Below are positions 10,885 to 21,034 of a stretch of 64,000 nt of DNA, piece after piece (within the stretch, counting starts at the first letter, position 1; each line of letters starts with the position of its first letter). Source of the stretch: Clarkia xantiana subsp. parviflora (Eukaryota; Streptophyta; Magnoliopsida; Myrtales; Onagraceae); NCBI GenBank assembly GCA_036873135.1, contig JAPTYO010000017.1, positions 13,268,001 to 13,332,000 on the forward strand. The letters are read 5' to 3'. Below the pieces are notes generated by a model, which saw only the letters and a list, made by a program, of their open reading frames with translations, did no database searches and had not been told where the DNA came from. A program made the position numbers and the translations under genes.

Positions 10885-11025
10885 CTTGTAATGGAGTGGA
10901 ACACCAGTATGAGGGCTGATACCCTTCTCGCCGGTGCAGAGAACACTGAAATTACCTGCGATTTTGGGGACGACATCATCGAATAGCTCCACAACGATCC
11001 TCCCTTCCATCTCGCCGGCGAATGA
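10885..11025 (-). pseudogene. Cyclophilin (CYP40-like PPIase) N-terminal exon fragment
   Basis: The minus-strand frame reads [19 protein letters not shown], then [11 protein letters not shown] and TGVPLHYK. It ends at a GTATATCC donor (10884). This is the start of a cyclophilin prolyl isomerase domain. The spacing [14 protein letters not shown] resembles plant cyclophilin-40 (family form GELEGRIVIELYDDVVPKTAENF). Residues normally conserved as KTAENFR are KIAGNFS here. The codons before GEME are lost and run into a TATATATAA stretch, and no further cyclophilin exon is found to the left. It is therefore a partial, diverged exon copy, not a working isomerase. Confidence 0.75.
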
Positions 11026-11076
11026 TTATATATAGTTCAGGGTTGCACGCAAGGATCCGAACCGGTAATATATATA

Positions 11077-11178
11077 ATCAAACCAAACGTCCAAACGATA
11101 AGAAAATTCAATGAATTTAAAGACCTGAAGAGTCCTTTCTGGAAGAATTCAAAGTGAAGTTTCCTAGACATAAGCGGG
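11077..11178 (+). repeat. Host 102-bp repeat, copy 1
   Basis: Shares about 90 of 102 bases with 11382-11483, starting ATCAAACCAAAC and ending CATAAGCGGG. The two copies are 305 bp apart in the same orientation. Confidence 0.8.
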
Positions 11179-11381
11179 CATATCGGAATTGGAGAGATTA
11201 ATGGAAACCATCGAAATCCGAGAATGGATTTCCTTCCTAGCTCAGCTCCTCAATACTTGCGCAACTACTTGGAAGAAATCAGCCAAGACCTATCGTATAT
11301 CGGAAAAACAAATTAAGAAACCTCAGCTTCAGAGGTAATACACTATTCATCGGTAATAACATTTTCCCAAAACCCCAGCTC

Positions 11382-11483
11382 ATCAAACCAAACATCCAAA
11401 CCATAAGCAAATTTAATGAATTTAAAGACCCGAAGAGTCCTTTCTGGAAGAACTAAAAGTGAAGTTTCCTAGACATAAGCGGG
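11382..11483 (+). repeat. Host 102-bp repeat, copy 2, cut by element B
   Basis: Second copy of 11077-11178. Copy 1 continues with catatcgg after GCGGG; here the LTR of element B starts directly after GCGGG, which marks the insertion point. Confidence 0.8.
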
Positions 11484-12195
11484 TGTTGGATCACGGTTGG
11501 AACTCCGGTACGTTCTTGACGGAAGTCCGAACTCCTTTGCTCCAAGTAATCCTGCAAGAAGGGGATAGACCGGGCGGTGACCCAGAATCCCTCTCTGATT
11601 CTTAAATGAGTATCTCGATGCAAGCAAGCAAGTATCAGTATGTAAGTAAAACGTAACAATCCTGAGGTAACTCCTTCCTTTATATAGTGGAGGGGTTACC
11701 TCAGTTACCTGTTGAGATAACCGCCACGTTCCGTGTATCTCGGCCAGTAGCCCACGTTCCGTCTTTTCAGGCCACTTTCCCACTACGCTGGTAGTGGGCG
11801 TGTTTCTCGGCCTCGTCCTCTGGTGGCAAGTCCCGACGGATGTCGGGGACTCCAGAGTTATCTCCTTTGGTCACCGCTCGGGGCCCCTCGTCATCGGGAC
11901 AGGGCCAATATTCTCAGGGATTCAGTATCGGGGCCTACTCAAAGGCATATCATCGGGGCCTACTTAAAGGCATATCATCGGGGCCTACTTAAAGGCATAT
12001 CATTGGGGCCTACTTAAAGGCATATCATCGGGGCCTACTTAAAGGCATATCATCGGGAGCGTCCAGCTCCTATGTCGGGACCGACCTTGTCGGGACTTCC
12101 CGTATTGGCCCTCCAAGCCTCTTTCGGAGCCCAATGGGCCTATTTCGCCGTTTACTCATCGTCAATGGGCCTAACGGCTATGTCGAAACCCATCA
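11484..12195 (-). repeat. 3' LTR of element B
   Basis: 712 bp; in plus-strand reading it runs from TGTTGGATCACGG to CCCATCA. It contains a private minisatellite (about 11925-12050), five units of about 25 bp with ggggcctacttaaaggcat. The TATA box on the minus strand is at about 11677-11687 (CTATATAAAGG). The hairpin region is at 11558-11596 (GGGATTCTGGG against CCCGG and ATCCCC on the minus strand). Confidence 0.9.
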
Positions 12196-12206
12196 TTTTC
12201 CCCCAA
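12196..12206 (-). other. Polypurine tract of element B
   Basis: TTGGGGGAAAA on the minus strand just before the LTR start TGATGGG. It corresponds to TGGGGGCAAA of A and C. Confidence 0.75.
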
Positions 12207-12540
12207 GACATGAGGGACTTATAGTTCGTCGTGTCTTCCAGTTCCAGACCTCTCGGTATCAGCATCGGAGGCTTTCGACTTCTCAGAAAATCTTTTGAAG
12301 CGGATCTCCTCCTCCAAGATTCCCCGATATTCAGAGGATAACCACCGAATCCGAAAAGATTTCTCGGTCACTCAACTATTAAATGCAGCAGGTGACGAAG
12401 CGAAGGCTTGGGTACCCGTGCTTGTTTTTTCTGAAAAAGCACTTTCTAGCCGTTTTGTCTCTAGTGTTTCGACGATTCAGATTGAGGCGTTTTATCTTCA
12501 ACGGTCCGGATTGCAACGTCTCTTTGGATATCCTCTCTCC

Positions 12541-12548
12541 TATAAAAC
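12541..12548 (+). promoter_or_regulatory. TATA box for the antisense gene of element B
   Basis: TATAAAAC at 153 bp upstream of the ATG at 12694. Conserved in position in A and C. Confidence 0.6.
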
Positions 12549-12693
12549 CCCAAATCTTGGCACTATTCAGTTCTCCTTTACCGTTTCATTCTCTGTGTTT
12601 TCAAAAGCTCAAGCTCTCCTTTCCATTTCTGATCAGCACTCCGGCGACCAGGATCTCCGACCATCAAGATCATCCTTTCTTCTCCGATTCAAC

Positions 12694-15621
12694 ATGTCTG
12701 GTAAGATTTTCTCCTTCGATTCCGAAGAGATTTTTAGCATAGTTTTTCCTTTTATCTCAGTTAGCTTACCCGAACTTTTGCGGAAATCGACTGTGCCTTT
12801 TCTTGCTCTGATTTCTTTCCAGACAGTGAGTCCAGTTCCGGGGGGAGGAAGCCCTTCAAGTTCGATTATGCTTGCAATGAGATTTTAGACACTGCCTGTG
12901 ATGCAGCTCTCCGGGAGGGGTGCATTACTTCCACCTGGGAACCTCGCTTCCCTTTTCCTTGGCCTCGCGTCCCGGGTGACCCTGTGGTCACTCGTCCCCG
13001 GGAAGGGGAGGTATTTGTCTCCACCGGGAAAATATCGGCAGGGATCCGATTCCCCTTCTGCGGGAATTTAGTCGAGATGTGTGAATATTACAAAACACAT
13101 CTGACTACTTTTTCCCCCCACGCCATCCGTGTGTGGAATGCTTTCTTTGTCCTCTGCCTTCGCCAACAGTGGACCTACAGCCTCCGACTCTTCCGGACCT
13201 TCTACGGGATGAAATGCAATGATGCCGGGGTCTGCGCCTTCTACCCTCGGATGCCTAAATGGAGCAAGGCGCAACTCTCTCGGTACAGCTGGAATGGTGA
13301 CACCTGGAAGGTCGCCAAGGGTCGGGGGCTCATCACTGACTCGGGGCCCGACAACAGTGGCTGGAAGAGGAATTATATCTTCATCCGAAACAGCTCCATC
13401 CCATGGCCCCGATGGGAGGTTGAGGCGGACCCTTCTCCCGCTTTTCACACTTACTCCGAGGAGGATTTCTAGATTCTCCACTGCATCCAGCTTTATCGTT
13501 GGGGGGACTCTTTCGCTCCCCTCGACGCCAACTCCACCGGGGAACTGGACCTGGTTCTGACTGGGATCCGACTCCTTGATGTCGTCTCCGGGGGTCAACT
13601 CTTCGACGGCCCTTCTAACCTCGTTCCTTGGGTAATATTCTAACTGTACTTTCGTTTTCATCTTTGCAGCTAAGAAGGTATCATTGTTGACCAATCTCGT
13701 GCTTAAGCAGGCGGAGACTGATGCTGTCCCACGCCCCGCGAGGAAGAGGAAGTCTTCAAAGAGGGCCGCCTCCTCATCGGCACCTCCCACTTCAGAGCAG
13801 ATCAAGCGGGCCCGGGTGGAGAAGATGGAGCAGATCTTCAACACCAAGACTCCCGAGGAAGGTAAACAGCTCCGTTTAGCAATTCGATTGTATAGGAGGC
13901 GTATTCTCGAGGAGTTAATTCCCTCCGATAAGGGAGCCAGGATCGAAGGGATCAAACGCATCCTGCAAGGGGAAACTCCCCGCATTCTCAAAGCGGGTTA
14001 CTACAATTATTATGGGAATGACCAGTATCTCTCCCGTCGCGTCATCTGGTGTAAGGATCCTGATCAACTTCCTGATTTTCTTTCTGAAGCTTCTCGTCCT
14101 CCAGCTGCAAGTCGATCGGGAGCTGGAGCTTCGGCGGAGGTGCCACCCTCCGACGCCCGGTTCGGAGAGCCCCTCCTTTCTCTTCCAGCACCAGGAGGAT
14201 CGGGGACTGAAGACGCCCCGACGGACGGTCAGTTCCGTCGGGTGGTTGACCTGGACGTCTCTCACTCTTCTGAGGAGGCAAGCGGGGGCCAGCCCCTGAT
14301 TCGTCGTCAGGGGGCGAGGCAGACCTAGCCGGAGCCGACTCCCGAAGGGCTGCCTCCGTCTTCTCTGGCACAGCAGCATTCGCCGGTCCTGAGCCTGACT
14401 CCTGAGGGGGCGACGGGTTCTCATGGCGGCTCGGAGGCCCGCACCTCCAACATTCAAGGCATCGTTCCCCCTCTCCCCCTAGACGGGAGCTTCTACCAGC
14501 TCTACTTCCCCGACCAGGCGGCGTCTCCCTGGACTCCTATCGAGTCATTGCGGGGGGTCCCGCTGCGTCGGGATGATGTATCATCGGAACTGGGTCTGCA
14601 CCTGCTGGCAGGTTTAGTTCCGCCATCTATGAAGCTTCCGCTCTCCTTGGCTCGAGAGGACATCCACGGGGACATTCGCAATATGGCAGTTCGCCGTGTG
14701 GAGGTAAGGCTTCCTGTTTTTACACTTAGTATATAAGGTAAAATGTTCTCGTGTACTGACTTGTTCCTTTCTTTTCCATAGGAAATGGCGGACCAGCACC
14801 GCTGTTTTGGGTACATCCTGGCCTTGGAGGAGGCCCTGGAGCAGGAGCGTGCCAAGGCGGCCCCCGTGGTCTTGGCCAAGCTCAAGGAGGATCTGGCTGC
14901 CTCCGAGTCGTCGAAGGGGAAGTTGGTTAAGGAGCAGGCCCTCCTTAACCAGAAGACTCGGGACCTCCTGAGGCAGGTCCATGACTTCGAGCGGCTGCTG
15001 AAGCAGAAGCGGCAGAGGCTCCAGGAAGAGCAGCAGGGGCGCGCGGAGGATCGGGACAGGCTTGTCCTCAAGAAGAAGGCCCTGGAGGATGCCAAGGCGG
15101 GGCTGGAGGCTGAGAAAGTCCTTCTCGCCAATCGGTCCCGACAGATGTAGCGGGAGCTCGCTGAGTTTCCCACCAAGCTGGCCGAGGCTGAGGCCAAGGG
15201 ACGGGAAGATTATCGGGGCTCCGAGGCTTTCCAAGTGGACGCGGTGAAGTTCTGTACGGCTTAGGTGGAGACCACCTTGCTGAATGCTGTCGAGGAGCTC
15301 CATCTGGAGTATAGTGGTGCCATCGACTTCACCAAGTCTCAGACTCTCGCCCCCTTCGCGGAGAGGTATTTCAACCTTTCTGAGGAGAGCGACGGGGCCA
15401 ACACCCCCGAGGGGGCTGCGGGTGCTGAAGGCACGGTGGAGCCTCCAAGTGCAGACCTCCTAACAACCGATCCTCCGATAATCGACTCTTCACCGGCTGA
15501 CCTCCAAGAGTCCGGTCCTCCCGCGGCCAATCTTCCAGGATCCGATCCTCCGACCGCGGAGCCTTCTGCCACAGACCTCGTGGACCTTGCTTCCCTCGAC
15601 GCTGCCAAGGATCATGCTTAA
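12694..15621 (+). pseudogene. Antisense accessory gene of element B (Transposase_28-like, coiled coil), four stops
   Basis: The gene lies opposite to gag-pol. Exon 1 is ATGTCTG (12694-12700); the intron 12701-12822 has GTAAG and TTCCAG. Exon 2 begins 12823 and encodes a domain with FVSTGKI, RFPFCGNLVEMC, HAIRVWNAFFVL and FRTFYGMKCNDAGVCAFYP, which resembles the plant 'putative gypsy type transposon' family. A likely 38-nt intron (13632-13669) is very short. Exon 3 has a basic segment ARKRKSSKR. A third intron (14704-14781) has good signals. Exon 4 encodes a glutamate/lysine-rich coiled coil (about 14785-15150) and an acidic, proline-rich tail ending at 15621. In-frame stops occur at 13470-13472 (CAG in A), 14326-14328, 15148-15150 and 15262-15264. 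The protein's function is unknown. Confidence 0.72.
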
Positions 15622-15711
15622 TCGCTTTTATTTTCGAATCCTTGTAATTTCCTTGTGCTGTCGTGAACCTTTTAGATCTTTATAATATCAATCTCTTTCG
15701 GTTCCGATTAT

Positions 15712-16216
15712 CGCTGCACCACCTAAGGTGAATTACCCACACCACTTAAGGCGATTTAATCGTGCCACTTAAGGCGAAACCACGCCACTTAAGGCGAAAC
15801 CACGCCGCTTAGGGCGAAACCACGCCACTTAAGGCAAAACGACGCCGCTTAGGGCGAAACTACACCACTTAAGGCGATTTAGCTACACCACTTAAGGCGA
15901 TTTAAGCATACTTGCACCACTGAAGGCGACTTCGATAAAAAACTTGCACCACTGAAGGCGACTTCGATAAACAACTTGCACCACTGAAGGCGACTTCGAT
16001 AATCAACTTGCACCACTGAAGGAGACTTAACAACTCGCACCACTGAAGGCGACTTAATAATCGACTCGCACCACTGAAGGCGACTTAATAACTCGCACCA
16101 CTGAAGGTGACTTAACAACTTGCACCACTTAAGGCGACTTAACAACTTGCACCACTTAAGGCGACTTAACAACTTGCACCACTTAAGGCGACTTAACAAC
16201 TTGCACCAGGCGACTT
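15712..16216 (-). repeat. Tandem array with CTTAAG core, element B
   Basis: In plus-strand reading the units are ACCACTTAAGGCGA plus a variable spacer (aaccacgcc, tttaagcatacttgc, ttaacaacttgc). Some units have CTGAAGGCGAC in place of CTTAAGGCGAC. It separates the pol stop from the end of the antisense gene, as in A and C. Confidence 0.88.
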
Positions 16217-16220
16217 AACA

Positions 16221-17272
16221 TTAAGCATGACATTTCTTCAAGTGTTCGCCACTAAAAGAATGCTTCAACACGTTGCCATCGAGGTCCTCCAACTTGTACG
16301 CGTTTCGGGCTGGCATCCCCACGACCTTATAAGGTCCTTCCCATTTTGGTGACATCTTGTTGATCCGATCCAAAAGGGTAAATTCGTTCCGACGCCAGAC
16401 TAGTTCCTCGACAAAGAACTGTCGAGACTTGACTCGTCGATTATAATATCGGGCCGTTGCCAAGCGCATCCGAGCATGGGCCTTCTCGGCACTCCGTCGC
16501 TTCTCTTCGACCAAGTCCAAGTCCAGAAGCCTCATTTCATCATTCGACAGAGGTTCGTAATACCTCGTCCGATGGGATGCCACAACTATTTCAACGGGAG
16601 CAACTGCCTCCGTACCGTAAACAAGGCCAAACAGAGTTTCCCCAGTTGATCATTTAGGTGTTGTTCTAACAGCCCAAAACACATTTTCCAGCTCGTCCAG
16701 CCATTTTCCCTTCAAGGCATGGACCCTCTTCTTCAGGCCATCCATCACGATCTTGTTGGCTGACTCCACCTGTCCATTGGTTTGAGAGTGATGGGCAGAG
16801 GTTGTCCGATGCTCGATTTTCAGTTCCTCCAAGTACTCCTTCCACTGGGCCCCGTTAAACGGAGGGCCGTTATCGCTGATCACTACCTTGGGGATCCCGT
16901 ATCGGGATATGATGTGGGTCTGGAGGAATTTGATGATATGGTTCCCCGTTGTCTTGGCCAATGCCTTGGCTTCTATCCATTTCGAGAAATAATCAATAGC
17001 CACAATTAAATATCGGCACTGACCTTTTGCCACTGGAAGGGGTCCCACCAAGTCGATTCCCCATTGCGCGAAGGGCCAAGCACTCTTGATGGATGTTAGG
17101 TCGGCAGCTGGAGCCACGATATTCGGGGCGTACTTCTGGCAAGCCTCACAGGATCGGACTAGCATCGTTGCTTCCTTGTTCATCGAGGGCCAGTAATAAC
17201 CCAGGTTCAGCACTTTCCTCACGATGGATCGGGCACCTTCGTGACAGGCCAAATATCCTTCGTGCACCTCCC
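16221..17272 (-). pseudogene. Element B integrase and pol C-terminus
   Basis: Read on the minus strand from 17272: REVHEGYLACHEGARS, the zinc-binding part with CEACQKYA, and the catalytic segments GIDLVGPLP, VISDNGPPFNG and QVESANK. The C-terminal region MSPKWEGPYKVVG and SGEHLKKCHA follow, with a TAA stop at 16221-16223. There is one internal stop: CGA became TGA near 16650 (TPK then TGA then STGET), a C-to-T change at a CpG. Without that codon and the A insertion, B pol would be open from 31901 to 16224. The domain call is secure. Confidence 0.9.
17268..17272. other. Left target-site duplication of element A (CTCCC)
   Basis: CTCCC directly before the LTR start; the same five bases follow the right LTR at 28221-28225. 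Confidence 0.9.
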
Positions 17273-17970
17273 TGATGGGTTCCGCTATAGCCGTTAGGCC
17301 CTTTAACGGTAAGGAAACGGCGAATAGGCCCACTGGGTCCTAAATGGAGGTCAGGATGACCCAGGAGAAGGGTCCCGACAGAGGGAGTCTCGAGGATGAG
17401 AGGTCCCGACAGAGTCGGACCCGATAGGCGAGCTGGACGCTCCTGATGAGATGCCTTTAAGTAGGCCCCGATGATGAATCCCTGAGAATGATTGGCCCTG
17501 TCACGATGACGAGGGGCCCCGAGCGGTGACACAATGAGATAACTCTGGAGTCCGAGATACGCGGGGCGTGGCTGAGGTACGCGGAGCGTGGTTGAGATAC
17601 ATGGAGCGTGGCCGAGATACGCGGGGCGCGGCCAAGATAAGCGAGATCTTGGCCGAGATACGCGAGATCATGGCCGAGATACGCGGGATCGTGGCCGAGA
17701 TAAGCGGAATACGGGCTAACCACCCCAACGGTTTACCAGGTAACTGAGGTACCTCTTCGCCTATAAAAGTGCAAAGGTTACCTCAGATCAGATTACGTTT
17801 TTAAGACACACTTTGAGATTCCTGCTTGTCACCATATACGAGATACTCATTTAAGCATCGGAGAGGGATTCCGGGTCACCGCCCGGTCTATCCCCTCTTG
17901 CAGGACCACGTGGAGCAAAGGAGCTCGGATCGCCGTCAAGACCGTACCGGAGTTCCACCGTGATCCAACA
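17273..17970 (+). repeat. 5' LTR of element A
   Basis: 698 bp, TGATGGGTTCC to GTGATCCAACA. A 59-bp stretch present in the 3' LTR after CTCTGGAGT is missing here. The U3 region has units like gccgagatacgcggggcgtg. The TATA box is TATAAAAG at 17762-17769. The hairpin at 17861-17900 pairs GAGAGGGAT with ATCCCCTCT and, inside, CCGGG with CCCGG. Confidence 0.95.
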
Positions 17971-17988
17971 TTGGCGCCGTCTGTGCGA
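17971..17988 (+). other. Primer binding site of element A
   Basis: TTGGCGCCGTCTGTGCGA directly follows the LTR. TGGCGCCGT is complementary to a plant tRNA 3' end of the tRNA-Asp type; the match weakens after nine bases, so the exact tRNA is uncertain. Confidence 0.75.
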
Positions 17989-18007
17989 AACGTGACAAAA
18001 AGCTGAT

Positions 18008-19378
18008 ATGACTTCTACTCGTTCAATGGCGGCTGGCAAGCAAAGAAGACAAGGACAATCTGGTGGTTCCCGTCATCCTGCTGGGACGACTCTGAATTCA
18101 CCACCGGAGCGTGCTGAGGACCAGAATCTCCCTGCTGAGGTCTCCCGGACAGGGGGGCATAATGAAGCTCCCGAAGATACTGCTGCTCAACACCAGGAGA
18201 ATAGGGAGCAGGAGGCTCCTCCAAATGCGGACCTGACGAGGGCTGTGGCGGAGGCCATGCCGATGTTTTTGGCGGCCGTGGAGGCTCTCTTAGATCGGAG
18301 AGAGGCTGCGAGGAGGCAAGAGGAGGTGCCCCCACCAGGGGAGGAAGTGCCCCCACCAGTAGAGGTTCAGAATGTGCAGGAGGCTCAGCCCCGGAGCCAG
18401 GACCAGGGAAAGGAGCCCGCTCAGCCAGAGCGATTTGTGGTCGATGGGCCAGGACCAGTGCAGCATAGGACCATTCCCCTTAATGGTCCCATCACCCCTG
18501 ATCAGGTGGTGAAGATCATGAACATCTGCATGGGAAAGCAGAAGCCGCTGCTGTCGGAACTGAGGGATCGATCCACCCATCACTTCGTTCCCCGACTAAT
18601 AGATACCCTCGCCCCGCCAGGGCTGGGTATCCCCACGATTAAGGAGCATGATGGCGAGGGAGATCCGGTTCGTCATGTCCAGAAGCACCTTATGGCGTGT
18701 CTGGGCAGAGCCCCGAATGAAGATATCGTGTGTACACTGTTCCCGAACACACTTGGTGAGAGAGCCCTGACCTGGTTCTTCAGTCTGCCCCCAGGGTGCA
18801 TCACTTGCTGGGCTGATATGCACGATCGCTTTATTCAGCAGTACCAGGGTCGCCGACGTCTGTTGAAGAGTGTGAGGTCCCTGGCCCAGGTGGTGCAGAG
18901 GCCCGATGAGTCGCTGGCACACTACTACCAGCGATACACTGCCAGCGTGGCGGAGATTGACGAGGATATTTCGGAGGGTGAGACCATCCGTACCTTCATT
19001 CAGAACCTAACAGCCCCCAACGGTTCCGACTTGATGCACAGCGTGGCTGAGAAGGCTGTGTGGAATATGGAGGCATTGCAGAAGAGGGTAAAGCGGCAAG
19101 TCGATGTCCAGGAGTCGAAGATAGCCGCTGGAGAGATTGAGCCCCCGAAGTCAAATAAGGGAAAGCAGTCGCTCAAACCCCTGGACGACCGTAAGTCGAA
19201 GGATAAATCCGAGAGCTGTCGGAGTCGAGGCCGCTCTGATCGAAGGGATGATAGACGTTCCTCGAGGAAGGATAGGCGGGAGGATAATAACATTCCTCTC
19301 AACAGCTCTATGGCGGAGGTGTTAACGGTCATGGAGCGACAGGGTATCTCCAGGTACCCCCGAAGAATGAAGGAGAAT
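18008..19378 (+). pseudogene. Element A gag, open to a frameshift near 19378
   Basis: The start ATG lies 38 bp after the LTR. About the first 200 residues are hydrophilic and rich in E, P and Q. A retrotransposon gag core follows (about residues 220-350) with GERALTWFFSLP, FIQQYQGRRRLLKS and ESLAHYYQRYTA. It should form the capsid that packages the element RNA. A basic R/S/D-rich region (about 395-435) follows. Compared with B, an extra T in a run of five T's near 19378 shifts the frame just before the zinc knuckle, which continues in the next feature. Confidence 0.88.
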
Positions 19379-19380
19379 TT

Positions 19381-20130
19381 TTGGGATCCCGCACCGATCG
19401 TTACTGTCGATTTCACCGCGCAAATGGTCACGACACTAATCATTGTCGGGAGCTGAAGAAAGAGATCGAAAAGCTGATCCAGAAGATGAAGCTTAAGGAG
19501 TTTGTCGGGGAGAAGCGGTGTCGATCCCGTTCTCGATCCCGATCGCGGTCCCGTTCCCGATCCCGCGATCGATCCCCAAAGAAGAAGAGGTCTGAGCCGG
19601 AGTCTTCTGGTGCCCGTAAGGAGAAGCGGGGCACTATCAATGTGATTCACGGAGGATTTGCGGCGGGAGGTGATACCTCGTCCTCCCGGGAGGTTTATGC
19701 CTCTAGAATTCCCGCTGCTGTGGTGTTGGGTAAGAGGTCCCGATCCTGGACCCTGAAGGAAGAGATGGTGATCTCCTTTTTGTCGGAGGATCTCGTAGGC
19801 GTGGAGACTCCACACGATGACGCTTTGGTCGTGACCTTGGATGTGGATGGGTACGAGATGAAGCGGATTTTGATCGACGGAGGGAGCTCCTCCGATATTC
19901 TGTTTATGGATGCGCTGGAGGTCATGGGGAAAACGAAGAAGGACCTGAAGGAGGTGAACTTCCCGATGGTCGGATTCTCTGGCTTTACCTCCTATCCGCT
20001 AGGAGTGATCACCTTACCAGTGGAGTTTGGTAGCGGGTGGAAATTGGAGAGGAGGAACGTGGAGTTTGTGGTAGTTGAGTCAGCGGGGACCTACAACGCG
20101 ATATCGGGGGAACTACCATCAACCCCCTGA
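19381..20130 (+). pseudogene. Element A gag tail and protease
   Basis: The segment starts with a zinc-knuckle-like motif CRFHRANGHDTNHC (C-x2-H-x4-H-x4-C). A serine/arginine-dipeptide run (about 19520-19575) follows. Then comes GTINVIHGGFAAGG and the aspartic protease with LIDGGSSSDILF, where DGG stands in place of the usual DTG/DSG, as in copy B (30890 region). A one-base deletion near 20103 (ATATCGG against ATTATCGG in B) and a TGA at 20128-20130 end the frame. The protease would cut the polyprotein into mature proteins. Confidence 0.85.
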
Positions 20131-21034
20131 TGGCAGTTGCCTCGACTGTGCACCAGAAGATGAAGTTCCCGACTGACCATGGAGTCGGAGAGGTCAAGGG
20201 TGACCAGGTGGCTTCCGGGAGATGTTATGTTAACGCCACCCGAAGGAAAAGACGGGAGGCTATGACTGTCCTCCAGACAGATGCTGATCCCAGAGAGGAG
20301 TTTGGGCGTCCTGCCCCCGTAGAGGATTTGAAGGAGGTCGATATTGATGGGCCTCAGAGGAAGGTGAAAATCGGGTCTGCTCTGACCGAGGAGACAGCCC
20401 GAGAATTGATCGATCTACTGAAGGAATTCAAGGAGCTGTTTGCCTGGTCCCCGAGTGACATGCCAGGAATCAACCCCAATGTGATCGTACACGAGTTGAA
20501 GATTGATCCCGCGATCAAGCTATCGCGCAGAAAAGGCGTCCGATGGGCGCAGACAAGAGGATTGCGATCCAGCAGGAGGTGGGCAGGTTGCTCGATGCTG
20601 GGTTTATCAAGGAGCTCCGATTCCAGACTTGGGTTGCTAACCCGGTGCTGGTGAAGAAGAGCAATGGGAAATGGCAGATGTGTGTTGATTTCCGCGACCT
20701 GAATAAGGCTTGCCCGAAGGACTGTTACCCGCTCCCGAGAATCGACCAGCTGGTGGATGCCACGTCGGGACATGAGTTGTTGAGCTTCATGGATGCGTAC
20801 TCGGGCTATAATCAGATCAAGATGGCTAAGGAGGATGCTCCCCACACTGCCTTTTATGCTGATAGTGATATCTATCACTACGATGTCATGCCTTTTGGAT
20901 TGATTAATGCCGGGGCAACCTATCAAAGGATGGTGAACAAGCTCTTCGGGGACATGCTGGGAAAAACCATGGAGGCTTACGTGGACGATATGCTGGTGAA
21001 GTCCCGACAAGCTGAGGATCATGTGCACAACTAG
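20130..21034 (+). pseudogene. Element A reverse transcriptase, fingers and palm
   Basis: Two overlapping frames: 20130-20520 (linker with FGRPAPVEDLKEV and FAWSPSDMPGI) and 20543-21034. A one-base deletion near 20520 joins them (GATCAAGCTATCG against GATCAAGCCGATCA in B). The second frame has CVDFRDLNKACPKD, DAYSGYNQI, PFGLINAGATYQR and the catalytic YVDDMLV. A further one-base deletion at about 21030 (cacaactag against cacaacttag in B) ends it after HVHN. It copies the RNA into DNA in intact relatives. Confidence 0.9.

Noticed and set aside
19440..19640. Minus-strand frame rich in RDRERDRD opposite the SR run
   Set aside because: It is the mirror of the SR-coding repeat and has no other support.
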